DNA from: Peptoniphilus lacrimalis DSM 7455
GTDB taxonomy: Bacteria > Bacillota > Clostridia > Tissierellales > Peptoniphilaceae
NCBI RefSeq assembly: GCF_000378725.1
Contig: NZ_KB900372.1
Coordinates: forward strand, 1-64,000
Direction of reading: 5' to 3'
Length of the DNA: 64,000 nt
In this document: piece by piece, positions 15,419 through 25,201 of the stretch
Position numbering within the stretch: position 1 is the stretch's first letter
How the letters are laid out: the number at the start of each line of letters is the position of its first letter
The notes under the pieces: generated by a model
Database searches by the model: none
The model's input: only the letters and a program-made list of their open reading frames with translations
What the model was told of the DNA's origin: nothing
Position numbers and translations under genes: made by a program

Positions 15419-18400
15419 TTAATTTTCTAAAGCAACTTTATTTTTCAAGAATCCTCTGTGATATATTGATTTTTCTTGTTCCATATTTTTCTTTGCTTGA
15501 GATAACATTAATTTAATTCTATTATATTGATTAACGCTTGAAGCTGAAGCATCAAAATCAAGAGGAATAATATTTGCTTTTTCATATGTCGACCTGATGG
15601 CTTTTATGACACCCTTACCAGTTATATGGTTTGGTAGGCATCCGAAAGGTTGAACACAAACTATATTTTCTGTGCCAGATTCTATAAGTTCTACCATTTC
15701 ACCTGTTAAAAGCCAACCTTCTCCATATTGATTTCCTAAACTTACATACTTTTTCGCATAATCTATGATATTTTCAATTTTTTCAGGTTTTGTAAATCTT
15801 GTTCCTTCTAAGGCTTTACTTACAAATTTTCTGTAATATTCTATATAATATATTCCTAAATTACAAACAAATGATGGTAACCAAGATTTTGAAAGTAATC
15901 TATATTTGTATTCTTGATTTTTAAATGAATACATCATAAAATCTGTCAAATCTGGAATAACAACCTCAGCCCCCTCATCTTCCAAAACTTTTGCTAAGTG
16001 ATTATTAGCAGCTGGGTCATATTTAACTAAAATTTCACCAACTATACCGACTTTTGGCTTTTTAATTTTAGAAATTTCAAGCCTCTTAAATTCTCCTACC
16101 ATAGTATATACATTTCTTATAAAATCTTCTTTTTCATAAGATAAGTCTTTACTTGTAGTTATTTCTATCCATCTATCCCTTAATATATTAGTAGATCCCT
16201 TAATAAGTTCATAGGGTCTAGTGGCTAGTGTTAATCTTGAAATTAAATCTGCATAGAGTAAAGCTTGAACAAGTTTTTTACCCATCCTAATTATTTGTTT
16301 TCTTGTAAATTTAAATCCAGGGTGAGATTCAATTTCTTGGAAAGACAAACCTATAACAGGTATATGACCATATCCAGCGTCTTTTAAGGCTTTTCTTATA
16401 AAGGCTACATAATTTGATGCTCTGCAAGCTCCTCCAGTTTGACTCATTAGAAGTGCCAAATGGTCTGTATCATATTTTCCAGACTTAACTGCATCTATAA
16501 ATTGACCCACAACAAACATAGAAGGATAACAAGCATCATTATTTACATATTTTAAGCCCTCATTGACAACTTTATTTCCACTATCTTTTAAGACCTTTAT
16601 ATTTATACCTTCAGCTTGTAAAATTGGTTCAAAAATTTCAAAATGTAGAGGGGACATTTGCGGCATTAAAATTGTATAATTTTCCCTCATTTCTTCAGTA
16701 AATAATAAAGGTTTTTCATTGATAAGTCCTAATTTATCAGCTTCTTTTTTAATAAATTCTCTCTTTTCTGATGCCTCGATTAAAGACCTCAACCTAATTT
16801 TTATGGAACCTAAATTAGAAACTTCATCTATTTTTAAGACTGTGTAGATTTTATTATAGGCTTTCATAATTTCTGCTACTTGGTCAGTTGTAACGGCATC
16901 TATTCCACAGCCAAAAGAATTTAGCTGAACAAGCTCTAAATTATCATATTGACCAACAAATTTAGCCGCTCTATAAAGTCTTGAATGATAGTTCCATTGG
17001 TCTAAAACCCTCAGTCTAGAATCAATTTCAACATTTCTTGCAACTGAGTCTTCTGAAAGCACAGCTAGACCTAATTGATTAATTAACTCTGGTATACCAT
17101 GATTAATTTCCGGGTCAACATGGTAAGGACGACCACATAAAACTATACCCTTAATATTTTTTTCTTTAATATATGATAAAGCTTTATTGCCCTCATTGAG
17201 AACATCAAGTCTATATCTATCTTCTTCTTGATAAGCAGCTCTTACTGCTCTTTTTATTTCATCGTAAGGTATATCAGTAAATACTTCATTTAACCTTTTT
17301 TCTAATCTTTTTCTATCATTAAAAGATATGAAGGGATTTAAAAATACTATATTACCATTTACTATCTTATCAACATTATTTTTAATTACTTCACTATAAC
17401 CTGCCACAACAGGGCAATTTATGGTGTCATCTGCATTTTTAAATTGTTTTTCTTCATAAAATACTGCAGGATAGAAAATAAATTTTACACCTTTTTCAAT
17501 TAAATCTTCTATATGTCCATGGCTAATCTTAGCTGGATAACAAGCAGTTTCAGAAGTGATAGTTTCTATACCTTTTTCATAAATTTCTCTTGAGGATTTA
17601 CTTGATAAAACAACTCTATAACCAAGACTTGTAAAAAATGTATGCCAGAAGGGATAATTTTCATAAATATTTAAAACTCTAGGTATTCCAACTATTCCCC
17701 TGGGAGCATATTTTTCATCTAAGGATTTATAAGAAAATAATCTTTCTAATTTATATTTATATAGATTTGGAAGTTTTTCTTCATTACTTTTAACAAGTCC
17801 TGCACCCTTCTCACACCTATTTCCAGTAATATATCTTTTTCCGTTAAAAAATATATTAATAGACAAAGCACAGTTGTTGGTGCATTGATGACAATTAGTT
17901 GATATAGATTTATATTTAAAATTACTTAGACCTTCTTCATCAATAATTGAAGACTTACCTTGAGATTTTTCTTTACATATTAATGCCATTCCCAAAGCAC
18001 CCATAAGTCCAGCGATATTTGGTCTTGTAACTTTTACACCTGTTAAATTTTCAAAAGCCCTTAAAACAGCATTTGATAGGAAAGTTCCACCTTGAACCAC
18101 AATATGTTTACCTAAATCCTTAGGGTCACGAACTTTAATTACTTTTTGTAGAGCGTTTCTAATTACTGAATAAGCTAAGCCTGCTGCTATATCAGTTACC
18201 TCTGCCCCTTCTTTTTGAGCTTGCTTTACATTAGAATTCATAAACACAGTGCATCTGCTACCTAAATCAACTGGGTTTTCTCCCATTGTTGCTTGATTTG
18301 CGAATTCTTTTGCCGATAAATTAACAGAACGGGCAAAAGTTTCGAGAAAAGACCCACAGCCAGCAGAACAAGCTTCATTTAATAATATTGATTCTATAAC

Positions 18401-19696
18401 ACCATCGCTTATTTTCATTGACTTCATATCTTGACCTCCAATATCAAGAATGAAATCTACTTCAGGGTCAAAAAATTTAGCTGCTGTAAAGTGAGCAATA
18501 GTTTCTACCTCACCTAAATCTAAATTTAAGGCTGCCTTTAAAAAATCTTCTCCATAGCCTGTGCAACCAGCAGAAGCTATATAGGCTTCATTATTTTTCT
18601 TTTTATATATTTCTTTTAATTGTTCAATAACAATTTCAAGAGGACTCCCCTTATTTGATCCATAGTATTTATATAAAATTTCATTATTATCTGAAAGAGC
18701 CACTAATTTAGAAGTAGTTGATCCAGAATCAATTCCAATAAAAATAGGTCCTTTATATGAACTAAGGGGAATTTCTCTTAAATTTTTAGTTTTATGGTCT
18801 TCTATGAAATCTTCTAAATCTTTTTTATCTTTAAAAAGAGGTTCAAGTGTTGTTGTTTCTTTTTCAATTACTTTTATGTTTGAATTAACCCTATTAAAAA
18901 GCTCTATAAATGGCATAGATTTTGTTTCAAAAGAAGAAATCGCAGCACCTAATGCTACGAAAATTTGAGAGTTTTCAGGCACTATAATCTCTTCATCTTT
19001 AAGATTCAAAGTTTTAATAAATCTTTCCCTTAACATATTTAAAAAATGTAGAGGTCCTCCTAAAAAGGCAACATTGCCTCTTATGGGTCTGCCGCAAGCA
19101 AGATTTGAAATAGTTTGATTAACAACAGATTGAAAAACTGAAATAGCTATGTCTTCTTTTTCTGCACCTTGATTAATCAAAGCTTGCACATCTGTTTTAG
19201 CAAAAACTCCACAGCGTGAAGCTATAGGATAAAGTTTTTTATAAGATTTTGCCATTTCGTTCAAACCTGAAGCATCAGTTTGTAATAGAGAAGCCATTTG
19301 GTCAATAAAAGCTCCGGTTCCTCCAGCACAAATTGAATTCATTCTTTGTTCTACACTACCTTTTAAGTAAGTAATTTTAGAATCCTCTCCCCCAAGTTCT
19401 ATTGCGACATCAGTTTGGGGAATATAAGATGATATAGCAACTTTACCTGCTATAACTTCTTGAATAAAATCAACATCTAGTAATTTTGTTACTGAAAGAC
19501 CACCGCTACCAGTAACAGCACAAGTTAAGCTATCATATTTATATTTATCATAAACTTCATTAATAACATCTTTGACAGTTTTTTTAACATCGGAAAAATG
19601 TCTTCTGTAAGTCGAATATAAAATATTAAATTCATTATCCAAGATTACAAGTTTAACAGTGGTAGACCCCACATCTAATCCCATATGAATCCTCAT
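15419..19696 (-). CDS. 2-hydroxyacyl-CoA dehydratase activase-like multidomain protein
   Basis: A 1425-residue cytosolic protein. Residues 1-260 form a BcrA/BadF/HgdC-type ATPase (GLDVGSTTVKLV) with the cluster cysteine in CAGGTGAF. Residues 310-570 form a second copy (GIDSGSTTSKLV, CSAGCGSF). Each activase half normally supplies one cysteine to a shared [4Fe-4S] cluster. A cysteine-rich junction (CHQCTNNC, NRCEKG) and DUF2229-like and dehydratase-D-like regions follow to the C-terminus. Proteins of this size are widespread in anaerobes, but their reaction is not established. Classical activases pump electrons from ferredoxin into a dehydratase using ATP. The gene is followed by a terminator-like element, and a ferredoxin gene lies directly upstream. 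Confidence 0.85.
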   Translation of the reverse strand: MRIHMGLDVGSTTVKLVILDNEFNILYSTYRRHFSDVKKTVKDVINEVYDKYKYDSLTCAVTGSGGLSVTKLLDVDFIQEVIAGKVAISSYIPQTDVAIELGGEDSKITYLKGSVEQRMNSICAGGTGAFIDQMASLLQTDASGLNEMAKSYKKLYPIASRCGVFAKTDVQALINQGAEKEDIAISVFQSVVNQTISNLACGRPIRGNVAFLGGPLHFLNMLRERFIKTLNLKDEEIIVPENSQIFVALGAAISSFETKSMPFIELFNRVNSNIKVIEKETTTLEPLFKDKKDLEDFIEDHKTKNLREIPLSSYKGPIFIGIDSGSTTSKLVALSDNNEILYKYYGSNKGSPLEIVIEQLKEIYKKKNNEAYIASAGCTGYGEDFLKAALNLDLGEVETIAHFTAAKFFDPEVDFILDIGGQDMKSMKISDGVIESILLNEACSAGCGSFLETFARSVNLSAKEFANQATMGENPVDLGSRCTVFMNSNVKQAQKEGAEVTDIAAGLAYSVIRNALQKVIKVRDPKDLGKHIVVQGGTFLSNAVLRAFENLTGVKVTRPNIAGLMGALGMALICKEKSQGKSSIIDEEGLSNFKYKSISTNCHQCTNNCALSINIFFNGKRYITGNRCEKGAGLVKSNEEKLPNLYKYKLERLFSYKSLDEKYAPRGIVGIPRVLNIYENYPFWHTFFTSLGYRVVLSSKSSREIYEKGIETITSETACYPAKISHGHIEDLIEKGVKFIFYPAVFYEEKQFKNADDTINCPVVAGYSEVIKNNVDKIVNGNIVFLNPFISFNDRKRLEKRLNEVFTDIPYDEIKRAVRAAYQEEDRYRLDVLNEGNKALSYIKEKNIKGIVLCGRPYHVDPEINHGIPELINQLGLAVLSEDSVARNVEIDSRLRVLDQWNYHSRLYRAAKFVGQYDNLELVQLNSFGCGIDAVTTDQVAEIMKAYNKIYTVLKIDEVSNLGSIKIRLRSLIEASEKREFIKKEADKLGLINEKPLLFTEEMRENYTILMPQMSPLHFEIFEPILQAEGINIKVLKDSGNKVVNEGLKYVNNDACYPSMFVVGQFIDAVKSGKYDTDHLALLMSQTGGACRASNYVAFIRKALKDAGYGHIPVIGLSFQEIESHPGFKFTRKQIIRMGKKLVQALLYADLISRLTLATRPYELIKGSTNILRDRWIEITTSKDLSYEKEDFIRNVYTMVGEFKRLEISKIKKPKVGIVGEILVKYDPAANNHLAKVLEDEGAEVVIPDLTDFMMYSFKNQEYKYRLLSKSWLPSFVCNLGIYYIEYYRKFVSKALEGTRFTKPEKIENIIDYAKKYVSLGNQYGEGWLLTGEMVELIESGTENIVCVQPFGCLPNHITGKGVIKAIRSTYEKANIIPLDFDASASSVNQYNRIKLMLSQAKKNMEQEKSIYHRGFLKNKVALEN

Positions 19697-19889
19697 ATTA
19701 TTCTCCTTTCAAATATTAAATACCATCTTTAATATATAACATATATACCACTTTAATTAATTTAAACTCTAAATAAAAATAAAAATTTATATGAAAAATT
19801 TAGAGTATGTAAGAAATGAAAATAAATGAATAAGTTAAAAGCTTATATGATGCAAAATATATAAAATAAAAAACTTATATGATAAAAGT
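19697..19889. promoter_or_regulatory. long leader of the activase-like gene with repeats and a hairpin
   Basis: The putative promoter gives a leader of about 185 bases. It holds two direct copies of CTTATATGAT as read on the plus strand (19842-19851 and 19874-19883, 32 bases apart, about three helical turns) and a perfect 8-bp inverted repeat CTCTAAAT / ATTTAGAG (19767-19774 and 19798-19805). No known riboswitch core is recognised. A binding site or structured leader is inference. Confidence 0.4.
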
Positions 19890-19918
19890 ATTATACTTTT
19901 ATTTTTAAAAAATTACAA
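19890..19918 (-). promoter_or_regulatory. probable promoter of the activase-like gene
   Basis: TTGTAA (19913-19918), a 17-base spacer and TATAAT (19890-19895) on the minus strand, directly past the ferredoxin terminator. The -10 lies within an 8-bp palindrome (AAAAGTAT / ATACTTTT). Confidence 0.6.
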
Positions 19919-19919
19919 C

Positions 19920-19945
19920 AAAAAAGCGAGGCATATAGCCTCGCT
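19920..19945 (-). terminator. terminator after the ferredoxin gene
   Basis: A perfect 7-bp GC-rich stem (GCGAGGC / GCCTCGC) with a 5-base loop and six T residues on the minus strand. Confidence 0.92.
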
Positions 19946-19954
19946 AAACCTTAC

Positions 19955-20125
19955 TTAGTCTTCAGGTACTGGTGCTCCTACAGGGCAAACTCCTGCACAT
20001 GAGCCACAATCTATGCATTGGTCTGGATTTATTTGATAAATATCTCCATCACTAATGCAATCTACTGGACATTCTGCTTGACAAGCGCCACAAGCGATAC
20101 AAGCATCTGTAATTTTATAAGCCAT
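19955..20125 (-). CDS. 2x[4Fe-4S] ferredoxin
   Basis: A 56-residue clostridial-type ferredoxin, a soluble low-potential electron carrier. It has two cluster-binding motifs, CIACGACQAECP near residue 9 and CIDCGSCAGVCP near residue 37, each of the CxxCxxCxxxCP form. Length and internal duplication are typical. The ATG at 20125 follows GGAGGTGTACT. The gene has its own promoter (20172-20200) and terminator, so it is monocistronic. Likely partners in this window are pyruvate:ferredoxin oxidoreductase and the activase-like ATPase downstream; this pairing is inferred. Confidence 0.95.
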   Translation of the reverse strand: MAYKITDACIACGACQAECPVDCISDGDIYQINPDQCIDCGSCAGVCPVGAPVPED

Positions 20126-20171
20126 AGTACACCTCCATAAATTTTATACCTTTATTTGTCTTTATGAATTA

Positions 20172-20200
20172 ATGATAGCATATCTTTAATATTTTATCAA
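20172..20200 (-). promoter_or_regulatory. promoter of the ferredoxin gene
   Basis: TTGATA (20195-20200), a 17-base spacer and TATCAT (20172-20177), with an upstream TG that makes an extended -10. A repeated element TTAGCGTAAT lies just upstream of the -35. Confidence 0.7.
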
Positions 20201-20204
20201 ATAT

Positions 20205-20261
20205 TTAGCGTAATATTTTGAAAATAGAAATAACTATCAATTACAAATTAATTAGCGTAAT
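20205..20261. repeat. direct repeat upstream of the ferredoxin promoter
   Basis: TTAGCGTAAT occurs at 20205-20214 and again at 20252-20261 in the same orientation. The proximal copy abuts the -35 element. Both copies lie in non-coding DNA. A regulator binding site is the simplest reading, but none is identified. Confidence 0.5.
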
Positions 20262-20317
20262 TACTTAACTTACTAAGATTAATCATGGTGATTTACTAGG
20301 CTTTTTTATTTAATTAT

Positions 20318-20356
20318 CAAAAACCATATATTAGTAATAACCAATACTAAATGGTT
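20318..20356 (-). terminator. probable terminator after thiT with an alternative hairpin
   Basis: On the minus strand AACCAT-TTAGTA pairs with TACTAA-(TAT)-ATGGTT and is followed by five T residues. An overlapping perfect 8-bp hairpin (AATAACCA / TGGTTATT, 20336-20359) would exclude it. The longer one fits a terminator better. Confidence 0.6.
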
Positions 20357-20399
20357 ATTGTTGATGATTAGCTCATAAGGTTTTATTTTTATATAATAC

Positions 20400-20927
20400 C
20401 TATTTCATAGAATCATATACTTTACTATATATAAGAGCGACTATAACAAGTGTAAGTATTGTTTCAGGAATCATATAAGTTCCATTATAAGTTAAAGAAT
20501 AATACCATGGAGCCATTCCTGGTGGTGTATAAGATGCCCAAACCAAAACTCCTGACAAAAATAACATTACAAATCTTAATATGCAGGCTACAAAAGTTCC
20601 TAGTAAAGCACTTGTTAGATTTTTCTTTCCACCAAATATTCCAGCTAAACCTAATACACCAAATCCCAATAAATAATCAATTATTATTGATAATGGATGA
20701 AGTGAAAAAGTTCCACCTAAAACAAATTGTAAAAGTCCATAAACAATGGCTGCTAAAAATCCATCTTTAAATCCATATACTAATGAAAAAAGTATTATGG
20801 GAACCATTGAACCGGCTGTTATTGAACCACCTTGAGGCATCTCAAAAACTTTTACATAAGATAAAACCTGTGACAAGGCTATACATAAACCTGCCATTAC
20901 TAAATTTTTTGTACTTCTTCTTTCCAT
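20400..20927 (-). CDS. thiT: thiamine ECF transporter S component
   Basis: A 175-residue integral membrane protein with about six spans, the substrate-binding subunit of an energy-coupling-factor thiamine importer. It begins MERRSTKNLVMAGLCIALS and contains the family-typical PQGGSITAGSMVPI and YNGTYMIPETI segments. It would work with the shared EcfA/A'/T module, which is not in the window. A TPP riboswitch with a terminator lies directly upstream, which supports thiamine as substrate. No thiamine biosynthesis gene is present here. Confidence 0.95.
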   Translation of the reverse strand: MERRSTKNLVMAGLCIALSQVLSYVKVFEMPQGGSITAGSMVPIILFSLVYGFKDGFLAAIVYGLLQFVLGGTFSLHPLSIIIDYLLGFGVLGLAGIFGGKKNLTSALLGTFVACILRFVMLFLSGVLVWASYTPPGMAPWYYSLTYNGTYMIPETILTLVIVALIYSKVYDSMK

Positions 20928-20980
20928 ATTTTCCTCCTTTAGAACAAGGTTGGAAAATAAGAACCTTAATTAACAAAAGA

Positions 20981-21005
20981 AAAAAATAGAGCCGAGCCCT
21001 ATTTT
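20981..21005 (-). terminator. riboswitch-controlled terminator before thiT
   Basis: A 9-bp stem (AAATAGGGC / GCTCTATTT, one G-U pair) with a three-base loop and a run of T lies between the TPP aptamer and the thiT start. This is the expression platform of an OFF switch. Confidence 0.85.
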
Positions 21006-21007
21006 AA

Positions 21008-21094
21008 GTCCTTATTCCTCACTACGCCAGTATTACCTGGATCAGCTTAAGGGTCGAGATATTATCTCCTCTCAGCGAATGCTCCCCTGTTCTA
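21008..21094 (-). promoter_or_regulatory. TPP riboswitch (thi-box)
   Basis: The minus strand carries the conserved aptamer elements in order: GGGGAGC, GCTGAGA, GACCCTTAA, GCTGATCCAGGTAATACTGGC and GCGTAGTGAGG. The order and spacing match the TPP aptamer. With the terminator that follows, thiamine pyrophosphate should stop thiT transcription when abundant. Confidence 0.95.
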
Positions 21095-21108
21095 TTATAT
21101 TTATTTAT

Positions 21109-21126
21109 ATAAACAAAATTGTTTAT
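21109..21126. repeat. 18-base palindrome upstream of the TPP riboswitch
   Basis: ATAAACAA and TTGTTTAT form perfect 8-base arms around two bases, between the scfB stop codon and the riboswitch. It may be part of the scfB 3' end or an operator near the thiT promoter. No assignment is possible. Confidence 0.45.
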
Positions 21127-21132
21127 AACAGA

Positions 21133-22482
21133 TTAATCTTGATTTGCTACAATTGATATAGCACATTCAATTCTTTTCTTTTCCATTTCACAACCCACTT
21201 TATAAGGTTTTGATAGGTTTTTATTAGCATAATAAGCATTAGCGTGACAACCGCCTGAACAGTAATATCTAGCCCAACAATCTGGACAATCTTCATTAGT
21301 ATATACATTGGCACACTTAAATGTATCACGAAGCTTAGTATTTACAATACCACTGTGAATATCTCCCAATTTAAACTCCTCTTCACCTACAAATTGATGG
21401 CATGGATAAATTTCTCCATCAGGAGTTACTGCTATATATTCAGAACCTGCTCCACATCCAACAGTCCTTTTAATAACACAAGGTCCTTGACTTAAGTCTA
21501 TTATGAAATGATAAAAAGAAAATTCTTTGTCCTTTTTCTTGATATCAATATATTCTTTTGATAATTTTTCATATTCTTCTAAAATTTTATTTAAATGTTC
21601 TGCTCTAATGGCATATGGTTCTTTTTCATCAGTAACTACTGGTTCAATAGATGTTTTTTTAAAACCTTGCTTATAAAATTCCATTAAATCTTCAGAAAAA
21701 TCTAAATTTTCATTAGTAAAAGTACCTCTAATAAAATAATCTTTATCTCCACGTTTGGAAATTAGTTTTTTAAATTTAGGCACAATTATATCAAAAGACC
21801 CTTTTCCGTTTATTGTAGGTCTCATATAATCATTAACACATTTTCTACCATCTAATGAAAGTACGCAGTTATCCATATTTTCATTTATAAAATCTATCTT
21901 ATCATCTGTTAAATAAGTTCCATTGGTTGTGATTGTAAATCTAAAATGTTTGTTGTATTTTTTTTCTTGAATTCTTCCATACTCTACAAGCTTTTTTACA
22001 ACTTCAAAATTCATTAAAGGTTCTCCACCGAAGAAATCCACTTCAAGATTTCTTCTATATCCAGAACTTTTAATTAGAAAATCAAGGGCATCTTTACCTG
22101 TTTGTAAGTCCATCAGTAATCTTTTTCCCTTAAAATCACCTTGTGAAGCAAAGCAATATTTACATCTCAAATTACAATCATGCGCAACATTTAAGCACAT
22201 GGCTTTAATAATGTTTGCGGGATTATACATGGGCTTTAAATATTTAGCATCTTCAGTAAAAAGCATTTCTTCATCTACTAAAAATTTAACTTCATCATAA
22301 GCTTCTTCAAGTTGGACTAAAGGAAATTCGTCCTTATACTTGCTTAAAATTTCAGTTCTTGTCAAATCTTTAAAATCATCAATTATTTTGTATACTGCTT
22401 GGTCTACAATATGAACAGAACCTGAAGGTATATCAAGCACTATATACTTACCATTTAAATAAAATTTATGAATATTTTCCAT
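21133..22482 (-). CDS. scfB: SCIFF peptide maturase (radical SAM/SPASM, thioether-forming)
   Basis: A radical SAM enzyme that builds thioether cross-links from cysteines in the SCIFF precursor encoded immediately upstream. The N-terminal 90 residues form a peptide-recognition-like region. The radical SAM cluster motif is CNLRCKYCFAS near residue 107, followed by DFFGGEPLMNFE. The C-terminal SPASM/twitch region holds CVIKRTVGCGAGSEY, GEIYPCHQF and the CPDCWARYYCSGGC auxiliary-cluster motif. The frame is open to a TTG at 22494, but the ATG at 22482 has GGGAG at ideal spacing, giving 449 residues. Adjacent precursor and intact motifs make the assignment firm. Confidence 0.95.
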   Translation of the reverse strand: MENIHKFYLNGKYIVLDIPSGSVHIVDQAVYKIIDDFKDLTRTEILSKYKDEFPLVQLEEAYDEVKFLVDEEMLFTEDAKYLKPMYNPANIIKAMCLNVAHDCNLRCKYCFASQGDFKGKRLLMDLQTGKDALDFLIKSSGYRRNLEVDFFGGEPLMNFEVVKKLVEYGRIQEKKYNKHFRFTITTNGTYLTDDKIDFINENMDNCVLSLDGRKCVNDYMRPTINGKGSFDIIVPKFKKLISKRGDKDYFIRGTFTNENLDFSEDLMEFYKQGFKKTSIEPVVTDEKEPYAIRAEHLNKILEEYEKLSKEYIDIKKKDKEFSFYHFIIDLSQGPCVIKRTVGCGAGSEYIAVTPDGEIYPCHQFVGEEEFKLGDIHSGIVNTKLRDTFKCANVYTNEDCPDCWARYYCSGGCHANAYYANKNLSKPYKVGCEMEKKRIECAISIVANQD

Positions 22483-22531
22483 CTTTTCTCCCAATTATTA
22501 ACATTATTCCCCATTTAATAAATTTAAGCAC

Positions 22532-22556
22532 AATAAAAGGCTGTTAACAGCCCTTT
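22532..22556 (-). terminator. terminator or attenuator between scfA and scfB
   Basis: AAAGGGCTG pairs with CAGCCTTTT around TTAA on the minus strand and runs into T residues. The scfA stop codon lies in its loop. It would raise precursor over maturase levels, because scfB lies downstream with no evident promoter of its own. Confidence 0.8.
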
Positions 22557-22699
22557 AATTGTACATTTTCACATTTTTGATTTCCTACTGTACAAGAAGT
22601 TTTGCAAGCTGATTGGCATGAAGTTTGACATTCTCCACATCCACCTTTAGCATAAGTATCTTTTAATCTTCTTGTTGTTAAAGTCTTAATATGCTTCAT
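22544..22699 (-). CDS. scfA: SCIFF ribosomal peptide precursor (seven-cysteine variant)
   Basis: A 51-residue peptide starting MKHIKTLTTRRLKDTY and carrying the family core CGECQTSCQSACKTSCTVGN, which identifies the 'six cysteines in forty-five residues' family of clostridial ribosomally made peptides. Cysteines lie at 21, 24, 28, 32, 36 and 43. A C-terminal tail ending LKGC adds a seventh at 51. The ATG at 22699 has AGGAGG at 5-base spacing; an ATG one codon earlier is too close. It follows yajC and precedes its radical SAM maturase. The mature product's biological role is not known for the family. Confidence 0.96.
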   Translation of the reverse strand: MKHIKTLTTRRLKDTYAKGGCGECQTSCQSACKTSCTVGNQKCENVQLKGC

Positions 22700-22708
22700 C
22701 ATATCCTC

Positions 22709-23005
22709 CTATTTATTATCCTTTTTCAAATCGGAATTATCTTTAAAAACTGAAGATACTCCCCATTTCATAATTTCCATTTTGTTCTTATCACCGGAAG
22801 TTTCAATTACAACAAAATCTTCTTTTATTACAATAATTTTTCCTATGATTCCACCAATTGTTTGTACCCTATCGCCAACTTTTAGATTAGCACGCATATC
22901 TTTAATTTCATTTTGCTTTTTATTTTGAGGTCTAATAACCATAAAATAAAATACTAAAAAAATTAAAACTAAAGGTCCAAACTGAATAAGAAACTGACTG
23001 TTCAT
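22709..23005 (-). CDS. yajC: preprotein translocase subunit YajC
   Basis: A 98-residue membrane protein with one N-terminal span (residues 8-24, LIQFGPLVLIFLVFYFMVI), then the signature RPQNKKQNE and a small cytoplasmic domain with VGDRVQTIGGIIGKI. It is an accessory of the Sec translocon with SecDF. The gene order tgt-yajC is conserved in many bacteria, and the next gene is scfA. Confidence 0.95.
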   Translation of the reverse strand: MNSQFLIQFGPLVLIFLVFYFMVIRPQNKKQNEIKDMRANLKVGDRVQTIGGIIGKIIVIKEDFVVIETSGDKNKMEIMKWGVSSVFKDNSDLKKDNK

Positions 23006-23060
23006 TAAACTGCTCCCTTCTTATAAATAATTATACAAAAAAAATAAATTTTTAACAAGC

Positions 23061-24173
<1,113 letters not shown>

Positions 24174-24181
24174 CTAATCTC

Positions 24182-25201
24182 CTAATATATAAACATTGCA
24201 TCACCAAAGGAGAAAAACCTATATTTTTCTTTGACTGCAACATTATAAGCGTTTAAAATAATTTCTCTTGTACTCAATGAAGACACGAGCATTATTAAAG
24301 TTGATTCAGGTAAATGAAAATTGGTTATAAGTGCATCAACACATTTGAATTTATATGGTGGATAAATAAAAATATCTGTCCATCCGCTTTTTGCCTTTAC
24401 ATATCCCTTGTCATCAGCAGCAGATTCTAAAGTTCTTATAGATGTTGTTCCAACTGCAACAATTCTTCTACCTTCATCTTTTGCTTTATTAATTTTTTGA
24501 GCTACATCATCACGAATAATATAAAACTCACTGTGCATTTTATGTTTAGTAACATCTTCTACCTTAACTGGTCTAAACGTACCAAGTCCAACATGAAGAG
24601 TTATAAAACAAATTTCAATTCCCTTTTCTTCTATCTTTTTTAATAGTTCTTTTGTAAAATGCAAACCCGCAGTCGGAGCTGCTGCTGAACCTATTTCTTT
24701 TGAATATACAGTTTGGTATCTTTCCTTGTCTTCAAGTTTTTCCTGAATATATGGTGGCAAAGGCATTTCACCTAATCTGTCAAGGATTTCTTCAAAAATT
24801 CCACTATAGATAAATTTTAAAAACCTTGAGCCATCTTCAGAAATATCTACGACTTCAGCTTTTAATTCATCTGAAAAAATTATTTCAGTTCCAATTTTTA
24901 ATTTTTTGCCTGGTTTGGCAAGTGTTTCCCAAGTATCTCCCTTATGATTTAACAACAATATCTCGATACTCTCATCTTTTTCTGGTCTGTGTCCAAAAAT
25001 TCTTGCAGGCATAACCCTAGTATCATTTAATACAAGAACATCACCATTATTTAAATAGTCAATAATATTATAAAATTTTTTATGATTTATCTCTCCAGTC
25101 TTTTTATTCAAAAGCATAAGCCTTGACTGGTCACGCTTTTGCGCTGGATGTTGAGCTATAAGCTCACTTGGTAAATCATATGAAAAATCACTTGTTTTCA
25201 T
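24182..25201 (-). CDS. queA: S-adenosylmethionine:tRNA ribosyltransferase-isomerase
   Basis: A 339-residue enzyme that adds the epoxycyclopentane ring from SAM to preQ1-tRNA. Diagnostic segments are [37 protein letters not shown] and [17 protein letters not shown]. Its start overlaps the end of the SpoIID-like gene by 14 bases. Queuosine precursor transport or synthesis genes are not in the window. Confidence 0.97.
   Translation of the reverse strand: MKTSDFSYDLPSELIAQHPAQKRDQSRLMLLNKKTGEINHKKFYNIIDYLNNGDVLVLNDTRVMPARIFGHRPEKDESIEILLLNHKGDTWETLAKPGKKLKIGTEIIFSDELKAEVVDISEDGSRFLKFIYSGIFEEILDRLGEMPLPPYIQEKLEDKERYQTVYSKEIGSAAAPTAGLHFTKELLKKIEEKGIEICFITLHVGLGTFRPVKVEDVTKHKMHSEFYIIRDDVAQKINKAKDEGRRIVAVGTTSIRTLESAADDKGYVKAKSGWTDIFIYPPYKFKCVDALITNFHLPESTLIMLVSSLSTREIILNAYNVAVKEKYRFFSFGDAMFIY

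Noticed and set aside
19842-19883. CRISPR or longer repeat array near the activase promoter
   Set aside because: Only two 10-base copies occur, with no regular spacer-repeat series.
20281-20330. 12-codon reading frame between thiT and the ferredoxin gene
   Set aside because: No ribosome-binding site, no promoter and only 12 residues.
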